From Fagopyrum homotropicum (taxonomy: Eukaryota > Streptophyta > Magnoliopsida > Caryophyllales > Polygonaceae): a DNA stretch of 64,000 bases. The translations under genes and the position numbers were made by a program. Position 1 is the first letter of the stretch. The number at the start of each line of letters is the position of its first letter. This document shows positions 55,780-64,000 of this stretch, in pieces. Location of the stretch: positions 34,221,501 through 34,285,500 of the forward strand of contig BSWB01000004.1 of the NCBI GenBank assembly GCA_033239125.1. The letters are read 5' to 3'. The notes under the pieces were generated by a model. That model ran no database searches, had not been told where the DNA came from, and saw nothing but the letters and a program-made list of their open reading frames with translations.

Positions 55780-56607
55780 TCCACGGCCGTGGAACTCAAG
55801 AACAAACCGTAATTTAGGGTTCGTCGACGATTCTCTCTAACTCTCAGGGTCTAATCCGTTTACGATCGATCTATCATCATCTAAGCCACAACTATCAACC
55901 CTTCACCTTAGAATTGTTAAGGGTTTTTAGCCAATAACCGTCATGTTGATATCAATTCAAGAATTAAAAGATAAAAAGATGAAAACTTCCGAAAACTTTC
56001 AATAAACTTCGAACCAATCTCAAAATCACAACCAAGAACAAATGTTGTCAATGGATTCAAAATAAAGCGAACAATCACAATCTTAGGAAAGAAGGGAAAA
56101 CGGGATGTCAATCCGTTTTCCAAATCAAACCTAAACAAGAAGAAAGGTCTTCTTGCAACAATCTTCCAAAAGCTTCGATCTTCCGCCAATCCGGAGATCT
56201 CAACAGCAATCTCCACTAAAAGTGCGAGATTAGGGCAAATCCCAAACGCGAACTTCGATCTCCAACGAGATGTCAATGCTTCCAAGCGAGGGCTAAGGCG
56301 TCGATCAATACCGGGTGTAAGCAGGGATGACGGAATCTTGCTTCGTCCGTCTTTTTATAGGGCAAGATAAAATATCGGCCCGGCCCAATCTTCAAAAGAT
56401 CGTGGCTTCAAAATGTGGCGAAAAAGATCGCCAAGATCACGGTCGTGGAAGTTTCCACGACCGTAATTTAGAGCGTGGATTGTGTCACGGTTTGGACCAT
56501 ATGTTCCACGACCGTAATAGTTACTGGAATGCATCACGCCTCTCTTTGCATACTTCCACGGCCGTGGAACTAAACGTGGTTTGTAATACGGCCGTATTTT
56601 AGAGCGT
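55780..56607. repeat. Palindromes of the CCACGGCCGTGG family in the LTR
   Basis: Members: TCCACGGCCGTGGA (55780-55793, perfect), CACGGTCGTGG (56438-56448), CCACGACCGTAATTTAG with a GCGTGG end (56455-56478), CCACGACCGTAATA (56506-56519), TTCCACGGCCGTGGAA (56554-56569, perfect 16 bp) and AATACGGCCGTATT (56585-56598, perfect), then another AGAGCGTGG. Confidence 0.85.
56351..56359 (-). promoter_or_regulatory. TATA box of the Athila-like LTR
   Basis: Minus-strand TATAAAAAG in CCCTATAAAAAGACGG, about 550 bp into the LTR. Confidence 0.55.
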
Positions 56608-56906
56608 GGTTTAGGGCAAGAACGTGATTCTTCCCTAGCCTCGTGCATTCCTCAAGCTGAACTCCAATTTGCTCCTTATAATGTCCTTAATCCATGGACA
56701 TACTTGATCAACTCTTCTTTGCTCGATTCCGTTCGGAAATGACTCTCAATCACCTATATTTCAACATAAAGCTAGTGTAGACATCCATATCGACAATATA
56801 GGTAATACTAGCTCACATATACAACAAAGCTCAATCAAAGACCATCAATATGAATCAAATACGTTTAGAAAATGTGCCTAAAGTATCACAATATTTTATG
56901 CTAACA

Positions 56907-58250
56907 AATAACCCCATACTTAACACTTGCTTGTCCCTAAGCAAGGTCTTTCAAAAAGCTTTAAACAAGAGTTAGGATGAAATATGTGTACCTTCTTTTG
57001 GATGAATGTGCCTTCTAAAGAATAGATCATTCTCAAACCTTGCTTCAATCGTTTATCAAACTTTCACACACTCAATCAAAGAGTAAAAAGCAAATAAAAT
57101 TCATGAATCAATCAAACTTCTAAACAAGCATCATAACCTTCAAACATTGTCAAAATCAATCATAAGAAACTTCAATTTAGATCACCAAGTCATATAACAC
57201 TCTTTTGATCTTAAGGACTTCCAAAGAAAAGGTCTAGAATATGGAAGGGAAGGGAAAACTTTAAGGGAATGTGGTGTATGAATCCGGGAAAGTGGACAAC
57301 TACCTTCTTCTTCTTTTGCGGTTTCCGCAACACTTCAACTTAGAGCTTCGCTCTCTTCTTTTCATTTTTCGACTTTACTTTTGGAGTTATGGACAGAGGT
57401 GCACAAAAACCGAAGCCTAGGAGATTGGCGTTTCTCAATTTTTATGAGATGCCTCAAACCCTTAGCGCACATACCATAATCCGCTAGGAATATCGCTCAA
57501 TCCGACTTTGGCAAGACACAAACACCCGGCTATGTGAATGGTGCCGAGTTACTCATCATCATGATTGACTTCCCCAAACCTAGAATTTCTTTCTATTCTT
57601 TTGATTGCAAATAATTGCTCTCATGGCCCTCCCACATCAAACATGCCTTTTTCATTCACTTCTCCAAGTTCCCGGATAGGTAAAGGAGGCTAATATTTCA
57701 ATGAGGAGCTAAAATGATCAAAGAAAGAAGAAAGAAAAATCGAATTGCCTTAATCATCTCAACAAGAAGTATAAGAACTTATAGTGTGATTTCAACTTCA
57801 ATTTCTCAACATGATTTAGGTAACATTTATCACATTATGAAACTTGCAAAAGAGGTAAAATTTATTCATTCAAGTTCTTTTCAATTCACAATTCTTTTAA
57901 GCATGCAATTGTCATCAAACTCAATTCACAAGTAGTGATTATCATAGAAATCATATCAATTCACTAGAAGCACAAAATTTTCAAAATTTTTCAATTTTTA
58001 TGGGTTTTTCAAGTTCTTTTTCATGCAATGCAATAATGAAACGTGAAACACATAATGAACATGCAATGATAGTCTCGAATAAAAACAACATAGTGAGTAG
58101 AGTTATTACAAACTTTTAGTACATCCCACCCCATACTTAGGACGAACATTGTCCCTAATGTTCAAAAGAAAGAAAGAAAAGAAGAAAAGAAAAAGAAACT
58201 CACAAAGTGGTGGCGGGAATGTCTAAAACGAACGGTCATGCATCAAATCA
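56907..58250 (-). other. 3' untranslated region of the Athila-like element
   Basis: About 1.3 kb between the env-like stop and the LTR, with no credible ORF. Two related structures lie at its ends: minus-strand hairpin, then TAAGTATGGGGT, at 58163-58125, and the same layout at 56945-56911 beside the LTR. The middle (57300-57560) is GC-richer and includes GCGGTTTCCGC (57318-57328). Confidence 0.6.
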
Positions 58251-59819
58251 CTACGGTGCCGGCGGAGGCGGGAATGGAGAGAAGCTCGGATCATAGAACC
58301 GCCCAAACTGCTGGCGGTAGACGTCCCTCATCATGTGGTCAAGGTCGTCTAAGCGTTCGTCTCTAGCATCGGCTCGGATCTCCAGCGCTCCTACTCTCTC
58401 TGAAAGTCCGATAGCCCAATCCGGCATCTGCTCGTACCATCTTGGGGCCTGACTGTACCAAGCTGGGGCGTCGGATGGTGCTGGTGCTGGTGGAGGTGCT
58501 GCTGGCTGCTCTGTAGACCAAGGAGGGGGAACTCCATACCATGCGGGAGGTGTGGTCATCCATGTAGGCCTATCACTCACGCTAGCGCGGCGAGAAGACG
58601 AGCCTGAGGCTCTAGCTGGTCGTGGAGAGCGTCTAGGTACATCTGGGGCCGCCTCCGGCTGATCCGGAAACGTGCCAAACTACTGCTCGGCTCCTCCTCC
58701 ACTCTCAAACTGATCTCCCATATCCTCCTCCTCAATAACCGGTGGTGGGACATAAGGGGGAGCTGCTATCCTGTTCGCATGCATCGCAGCGAACGTCTCC
58801 TTCCAATTATGGCGTCCAGCCATAATGGAGTACTCCGGTAGCCACTCTATACCCCTACCCGTCCTACTCTCCCAAGGCATGCCTGAATAAGGCGGACCTC
58901 TATGTGTGGGGAAAATGAGACCCCTAACCATGAAAGCATGTAGCCCTAAAGGTACGGCCGGTATGCGGGTGCAAGCAGAAAAGTCGACACCAAAACTCCT
59001 AGCAATGTGGGTAACTATCCCACCATATCCAATGTTCCCCTTCTTCTTGTTCTTGAGCTTGCTCATCGTAGCAGCCAAGAGAGTGGCACAATCAGCCCGG
59101 CGTCCATAAAGCACGGAGTAAAGCAAGAACAACTCATCCGTCTTGATCTTTTGGGGCGTCTCCGTCCTAGGAAAGAGACACTCCGAAAGAACACGGTGGG
59201 CTATCTTCAAGGCTAGGTGGTACATCAACCTAGCCTTGGTGTCAGCGGGTTGCCAGCGGTCCTCGCTAGCGTAAATCATAGCCACCTCCTCCCAAAAGTC
59301 CTTGGCGTAAACGCCACTCAGAAATCGACCATTAAAGGTCTCATGAAACCCAAAAATGGTCCCAAACTCACGGATACTCAAATGGTAGTCTCTCTCCATA
59401 AGACGGAAAGAGACGGTCCTGTCGACATGGCTGTGCTCAAAGGATGTCACAACCTCCCGTGTAATCTCCTCATAGGCGTCTTCTCGGATAGCCGAAAAGA
59501 CAATAAGTCCGGCTCTATCCAAGAGCCAAGTAAGGTCATCAATTAGGTTGAGAGGAGCTAGATCCTCCAACAACAAGTACCTAGGGCCAATCACCGGCCT
59601 CTCCTTGATCCTCTCGAGTGCATCGAGATGATCGTCGTGTATGGTCGGGACTCTAGGGTGAGGAGGTGAGGATGGAGGTGAAGGTGAGGATGGAGGTGAA
59701 GGTGAAGAGGGTGGTGGTGCCCTAGAGGATGAGGAGGAGGAGGGATTACCCTTCCTCTTCTTTTTCTGCTCATTCTTCTTCTCTTTTATCCTCCCCGAAA
59801 CTCTTCTCACAAAATCCAT
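58251..59819 (-). pseudogene. Athila env-like ORF with one in-frame amber codon
   Basis: Minus-strand frame starting at MDFVRRVSGRIKEKK (59819). The frame is open to 59891, but the upstream Met is in less typical sequence. A Lys-rich then Ser/Pro-rich N-terminus (PSSSSSSRAPPPSSPSP) leads into a conserved-looking body (YLLLEDLAPLNLIDDLTWLL, YHLSIREFGTIFGF, FLSGVYAKDFWEEVAMIY). I match this to the Athila ORF1/env-like family by its position after pol and its wording. A TAG at 58680-58682 ends it after GGGAEQ. The same frame then stays open for 142 more codons (WYGVPPPWSTEQ, Pro/Ala-rich, and a coiled-coil-like ERVGALEIRADARDERLDDL) to 58251. No clear transmembrane segment is seen, so envelope function is doubtful. 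Confidence 0.75.
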
Positions 59820-60649
59820 TCTGCTCAAAATTACGGTCTGTTCTTCAGAAAACCACGGCCGTAATTTCCCAAAGACCGTGATTCGTCTCAAAAGTTCACG
59901 AATCTCAGCAAATCAGCAATCAATCTCCACAACAGGCAGTCCTAGTCTAATTTCCTCCAATCTCAATCAGTTCTTCCTAAAAATCTCTAACAAAAACAAC
60001 CAAATCGGCAAGAATCAAGAAGAGAGAAGAAAACCTCTTTTTCGGATTGAAAAATCCGAAATGCGCGTTCGTTGGTGAATTTCCGCTCGATTCGTCGCTT
60101 GGATCTTGTTTGTGGTTGAATTTGTTGCAGTTTAGGAAGAAGAATAGTTGAAAACGATTAGGAAATGAAGAATTGAGAGAGGGTCGTGGGTTTTCGGCAC
60201 TTAGGTCGTGGAAAGAGGGGTTTTGGGTGGTTTTTGTGAAGAATGTGGCTTATATAGTCGCAGGCAAAATTTTGAAAATCACGGTCTGTCGGGGTGTTCC
60301 ACGGTTGTGGAAGTGTACGGAACCGTGGTTTTGGTTATTTTTCAAAGGCTTTTGGAAATTACGGCTACTGTAGCTATGACGACCGTAATTTAGACCGTGG
60401 AACCCTCTGTAAAAGCTCCAAAGTCCAAATTTCGTCACTTTTCTTCGACATTATCCTTCCCTTTTTCTTCTCCATTGATCCTACATCCAAAAACACGAAC
60501 ATACCGGAAGAAATCGAGGCAAAAACAAAGCAAACAAACGTCTATACTAAGCTAATCTATGAATCGAAAACAAAAGCAAAAATGCAATACCTTGGGTTGC
60601 CTCCCAAGAAGCGCTTTGTTTAAGGTCCGTAGCTAGACCAATCTCGCAC
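59820..60649 (-). other. Spacer between pol and env-like ORF
   Basis: Non-coding. It holds palindrome-family members CCACGGCCGTAATTT (59853-59867), TTCCACGGTTGTGGAA (60298-60313) and GACCGTAATTTAGACCGTGG (60381-60400). A TATATAG word at 60251-60257 (plus strand) is not convincing as a promoter. ORFs on the plus strand here are artefacts. Confidence 0.6.
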
Positions 60650-63600
60650 TTATTCGAGTGCGGTAGGCGCAAACTCCTCAGCTTGGAGTTCCGGCGTATA
60701 CTTCTTGAGTCGTTGGCCGTTCACCTTAAAAGTTCCGCTCGCTTCACCCCATACTTCAACTGCACCATGGGGGAAAATACGCTTAATTAGAAAAGGTCCG
60801 GTCCAACGGGATTTAAGCTTACCTGGAAAGAGACGAAGCCTTGAATTGAAGAGGAGAACTTGATCTCCTTCTTTGAAGTCCTTTGGAATGATATGCTTAT
60901 CATGCCAACGCTTTGCTCTCTCCTTATAGATCTTAGCGTTTTCATAAGCGTTCAAGCGGATTTCATCCAGCTCATTGATGTCTAGGAGACGCTTCTCTCC
61001 CGCTTCTTTCATGCTGAAGTTCAACCACTTGATAGCCCAAAACGCTTTGTGCTCCAACTCTACCGGCAAGTGACAAGACTTCCCATACACAAGGTTGTAT
61101 GGTGTGGTTCCTATGGGAGTCTTGTATGCAGTCCGGTATGCCCACAATGCATCGTCAAGCTTCAAAGACCAATCCTTCCTAGTCCTTGAAACCGTCTTCT
61201 CTAGGATTCCTTTGATCTCTCTATTTGAGATCTCAACTTGTCCACTTGTTTGTGGATGGTAAGGGGTAGCGATCTTGTGAGTAACCCCATACTTAGCTAG
61301 AAGAGCTTCAAAGCGACGGGCTATGAAGTGAGAACCTCCATCACTAATGATCGTCCTTGGCGTCCCAAATCGCGGGAAAATGGTCTTGTTGAAGAACTTA
61401 ACCACCACCATGGCATCATTGGTGGGAGAGACAATTGCTTCCACCCATCTAGAAACGTAGTCTACCGCCAATAGTATGTATTGGTTTCCACAAGAAGATG
61501 AGAATGGTCCCATGAAATCGACTCCCCAAACGTCAAAAATCTCCACCTCTTGGATGTTGTTGAGGGGCATCTCGTTTCTTCTAGAAATATTGCCTGTTCT
61601 TTGACAAGCATCGCAGCAAGAAACAAAGGATTGCACATCTCTAAACAAAGTAGGCCAAAAGAATCCAGATTGCAATACCTTTGCGCTAGTTTTATTCGAA
61701 CTAGCGTGTCCTCCACAAGGTAGTGAATGACAATGACGGATGACACTTTGCATCTCATCTTCCGGCACACATCGCCGAATGATGCCATCTGGACCTCTCT
61801 TAAAGAGGAGAGGCTCGTTCCAATAGTATTCCCGGACATCCTTAAAGAACTTCTTCCTTTGTGCGTAGGATAGTCCGGGCGGTATCTCCTGGCAAACCAA
61901 ATAGTTAACAAAATCAGCAAACCATGGTTCGTTATCTTTGGAGATCACGTTGATGCACTCCTCTATGATGTGTAGGTGTTCGTCCGGAAAGGAGTCATCA
62001 ATGGGTAGATGGTCGTCCTCTAGATGTGTTAGACGACTCAAATGATCCGCAACAGAATTTTCTGAACCTTTCTTGTCGCGGATCTCAAGATTGAATTCTT
62101 GTAGGAGAAGAATCCATCTAATCAATCTTGGCTTCGCATCTTTCTTCGCAAGGAGGTACCGGATCGCAGCATGATCCGTGTAGACAATCACCTTTGCACC
62201 TACAAGATAAGAGCGAAACTTGTCAATAGCATAGACAATTGCTAAAAACTCCTTTTCGGTAGTGGCGTAGTTGAGCTGCGCTTTATCTAGCGTCTTGCTA
62301 GCATAGTATATGGCATGGGTTCGCCCTTCCTTTCGTTGTCCAAGAACAGCTCCAATAGCTACGTCACTAGCGTCGCACATAATCTCAAAGGGTAGAGTCC
62401 AATCCGGAGGTTGGATAATAGGTGCTGAAATTAGAGCTTGCCGAATGGTGTTAAACGCATCCAAACATTCCTGCGAAAACTCAAAAACCACATCCTTCAT
62501 CAATAGATTAGTGAGAGGTTTTGATATCTTAGAAAAGTCTTTGATGAAACGTCTATAAAATCCAGCATGTCCTAGGAAACTTCTTATCCCTTTCACCGAA
62601 ATTGGGGGAGGAAGTTTCTCTATGGTCTCTATCTTAGCCTTGTCTACCTCTATCCCTCTACTAGAGACTAAGTGACCTAATACGATTCCTTCCTTAACCA
62701 TAAATTGACACTTCTCCCAATTAAGAACTAGGTTAGTGTCTTCACACCTTTGTAAAACAAGAGAAAGGTTAGAAAGGCAATCGTTAAAAGAGGAACCGTA
62801 TACGGAGAAGTCGTCCATGAAGACTTCCATGATTTCCTCTACGTATTCGGAGAAGATGGCCATCATGCACCGTTGGAAGGTGGCCGGGGCGTTGCAAAGC
62901 CCGAACGACATTCTCCTATAAGCAAACGTACCCCAAGGGCACGTGAATGTGGTCTTCTCCTGATCGTCCGGATGTATCAGAATCTGAAAGAAACCACTAT
63001 AGCCGTCAAGGTAGCAAAAATGTGAATGCTGCGCTAACCTTTCAAGCATTTGATCAATGAATGGCAATGGGAAATGATCCTTCCGCGTTGCGTTGTTGAG
63101 CTTGCGGTAGTCTATGCACATCCGCCATCCAGTCACGGTTCGGGTAGGAATGAGTTCGTTGTTCTTGTTGGTGATGACCGTCATTCCTCCCTTCTTCGGA
63201 ACTACTTGAACTGGACTCACCCACTTGCTATCGGAGATAGGGTAGATGATACCTGCATCAAGAAGTTTAAGAATTTCCTTCTTGACAACCTCCTTCATGG
63301 TCGGATTCAACCGCCTTTGAGGTTGTCTTGAAGTTCTAAAGTCTTCCTCCATTAGTATCTTATGCATGCATAGGGAGGGTTTAATTCCTACTAAGTCCTC
63401 AATAGTATAGCCTATAGCTTTCCTATGTTTCTTGAGGACAATCATGAGCTGTTCATGTTCATCTATGCTTAGATCGGAACTAACAATAACCGGGAAGGTA
63501 GAATTAGATCCTAGAAAAGCGTACCTTAGATGAGTAGGAAGTGGTTTGAGTTCCATTGCTTTCGGAGCTTCCAACGATCCTTGAGAAGCATCCGACGTCT

Positions 63601-64000
63601 CCTTAGAAGTTTCTAAGGGTGATGAGTGTGTTGGAGAAGAATCAGAAGAAGTTGAAGAAATGTCTCGATCACTCTCTTCCACGGCCAAAATTACGGGTGG
63701 ATCTTGTCCTCCACGGCCGTGGTTTAGGGCGTGGAAGGGAAATACGATTGTCACATCTTCTCCACGACCGTATAATCCCCTGGAATGAGGCACGATTTTG
63801 GTTGTGGAATCCACGGTCGTGGAATACAGGGTATGACCGTGGATTCTGACATTCTCAGCCTCATCGTGGAGTTTCTCAAACTCCTCTTCATGCATCTCTT
63901 CTTGTGCTTCTAAGGCTTCAATTGCCTCATTGCACTCTTCATCTTCCCCTACATTGGTTAGACTCATAGTGATAACTTTTTGTAAAGGATTGTTAAAGAG
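60650..64000 (-). CDS. Athila-like Ty3 pol (RT, RNase H, integrase), 5' end beyond window
   Basis: The frame contains 1105 codons from a Met at 63967. The 11 codons upstream to the window edge are also open, so the true start is probably outside. The N-terminus is acidic (EECNEAIEALEAQEEMHEEE), and its next part encodes the palindrome repeats. RT (about 225-480) has WRMCIDYRKLN and FMDDF at about 383-387. RNase H has the first acidic motif MCDASDVAIGAVL (about 528) and a later YTDHAAIRYLL. The integrase has an HHCC-type finger (HCHSLPCGGHAS, CCDACQRTGN, about 745-795) and a core with WGVDFMGPF, IISDGGSHF and SGQVEISNREI (about 815-912). It ends GAVEVWGEASGTFKVNGQRL. No protease or chromodomain is seen. 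The RT and integrase wording fits the Athila lineage. There are no stops, so it may be functional. Confidence 0.95.
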   Translation of the reverse strand, partial: LFNNPLQKVITMSLTNVGEDEECNEAIEALEAQEEMHEEEFEKLHDEAENVRIHGHTLYSTTVDSTTKIVPHSRGLYGRGEDVTIVFPFHALNHGRGGQDPPVILAVEESDRDISSTSSDSSPTHSSPLETSKETSDASQGSLEAPKAMELKPLPTHLRYAFLGSNSTFPVIVSSDLSIDEHEQLMIVLKKHRKAIGYTIEDLVGIKPSLCMHKILMEEDFRTSRQPQRRLNPTMKEVVKKEILKLLDAGIIYPISDSKWVSPVQVVPKKGGMTVITNKNNELIPTRTVTGWRMCIDYRKLNNATRKDHFPLPFIDQMLERLAQHSHFCYLDGYSGFFQILIHPDDQEKTTFTCPWGTFAYRRMSFGLCNAPATFQRCMMAIFSEYVEEIMEVFMDDFSVYGSSFNDCLSNLSLVLQRCEDTNLVLNWEKCQFMVKEGIVLGHLVSSRGIEVDKAKIETIEKLPPPISVKGIRSFLGHAGFYRRFIKDFSKISKPLTNLLMKDVVFEFSQECLDAFNTIRQALISAPIIQPPDWTLPFEIMCDASDVAIGAVLGQRKEGRTHAIYYASKTLDKAQLNYATTEKEFLAIVYAIDKFRSYLVGAKVIVYTDHAAIRYLLAKKDAKPRLIRWILLLQEFNLEIRDKKGSENSVADHLSRLTHLEDDHLPIDDSFPDEHLHIIEECINVISKDNEPWFADFVNYLVCQEIPPGLSYAQRKKFFKDVREYYWNEPLLFKRGPDGIIRRCVPEDEMQSVIRHCHSLPCGGHASSNKTSAKVLQSGFFWPTLFRDVQSFVSCCDACQRTGNISRRNEMPLNNIQEVEIFDVWGVDFMGPFSSSCGNQYILLAVDYVSRWVEAIVSPTNDAMVVVKFFNKTIFPRFGTPRTIISDGGSHFIARRFEALLAKYGVTHKIATPYHPQTSGQVEISNREIKGILEKTVSRTRKDWSLKLDDALWAYRTAYKTPIGTTPYNLVYGKSCHLPVELEHKAFWAIKWLNFSMKEAGEKRLLDINELDEIRLNAYENAKIYKERAKRWHDKHIIPKDFKEGDQVLLFNSRLRLFPGKLKSRWTGPFLIKRIFPHGAVEVWGEASGTFKVNGQRLKKYTPELQAEEFAPTALE
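63679..63842. repeat. CCACGGCCGTGG palindrome cluster inside pol coding DNA
   Basis: Members: CCACGGCCAAAATTACGG (63679-63696), CCACGGCCGTGG (63711-63722) with a GCGTGG end at 63734, CCACGACCGTATAAT (63762-63776), CCACGGTCGTGGAA (63811-63824) and GACCGTGG (63835-63842). All lie within the open pol frame upstream of RT. Confidence 0.85.

Larger units (their letters stand above)
55032..56906 (-). mobile_element. Probable 3' LTR of the Athila-like element
   Basis: On the minus strand it starts TGTTAGCATAAAATATTG (56906) straight after the tract AGTATGGGGTTATT, and ends TATTTCAACA (55032). It is about 1875 bp, a normal size for Athila. A TATAAAAAG box lies at 56359-56351 on the minus strand. The ends are inferred from TG/CA and the purine tract only, because the partner LTR and right target duplication are outside the window. 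The ORFs at 55941-56285 and 56355-56648 lie within it. It carries many CCACGGCCGTGG-type palindromes. Confidence 0.6.

Noticed and set aside
58906..59546. Plus-strand ORFs opposite the env-like ORF
   Set aside because: Shadows of the minus-strand reading with no domain.
61283..61293. CCCCATACTT in pol as another copy of the hairpin/purine tract
   Set aside because: It encodes conserved integrase residues (AKYGVTH) and has no hairpin beside it; the similar text near 60750 is also coding.
1..64000. CRISPR arrays, operons, ribosome binding sites
   Set aside because: The sequence is plant nuclear DNA; the repeats seen are LTRs, MITEs, palindromes and microsatellites.

Overview
This window is repeat-dominated plant nuclear DNA, probably from an angiosperm. 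The signs are Ty1/copia elements with initiator-tRNA-Met primer sites, an Athila-type Ty3 element with an env-like ORF, chromovirus remains, MITEs with 3-bp or 8-bp target duplications, and a probable Caulimoviridae-derived relic. I recognise no host protein-coding gene, tRNA, rRNA or CRISPR. Nothing is bacterial.

Layout. 1-3940: 3' end of a decayed Ty3 chromovirus with its truncated 3' LTR. 3941-6340: a second decayed Ty3 element (integrase and 3' end). 6360-7392: minus-strand copia RT/RNase H relic. 7393-10958: probable endogenous pararetrovirus relic (minus strand), split by a 1745-bp solo LTR (7900-9644, TSD CCATT). 10961-15796: AT-rich DNA without recognised genes. 15797-22563: complete, very young minus-strand copia element (498-bp LTRs with one difference seen, TSD TCCAT, intact 1370-codon ORF). 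22564-26639: AT-rich DNA with three MITE-like elements. 26640-55031: an old copia gag relic split into three pieces by two nested insertions. The first insertion is a decayed copia element (27935-35514) that itself carries a MITE inside its RT. The second is a tandem array of three copies of one young copia element sharing four LTRs (35803-53760), flanked by a single GGAAG duplication. 55032-64000: minus-strand Athila-like element (3' LTR, UTR, env-like ORF with one amber codon, pol running off the window edge).

How the parts relate. The element genes follow the usual gag-protease-integrase-RT-RNase H order (copia) or RT-RNase H-integrase order (Ty3). Two array units and the 15.8-22.6 kb element have intact polyproteins and the cis-sites I could look for, so they may be recently or still active. 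The others survive as fossils that record the order of nesting.

Most unusual signals: (1) the 4-LTR/3-body array with one target duplication; (2) families of short palindromes or hairpins, different in each element, whose arms vary in a compensating way. These are two hairpins beside purine tracts in the Athila element, CCACGGCCGTGG-type palindromes scattered over its LTR, UTR and coding DNA, CCGCCCCYGCGG hairpins in the solo LTR, ATCGG/CCGAT inverted repeats in the second Ty3 element, and three leader repeats in the young copia element that could fold as pseudoknots. All coordinates and comparisons were made by eye; no alignment or database search was run.
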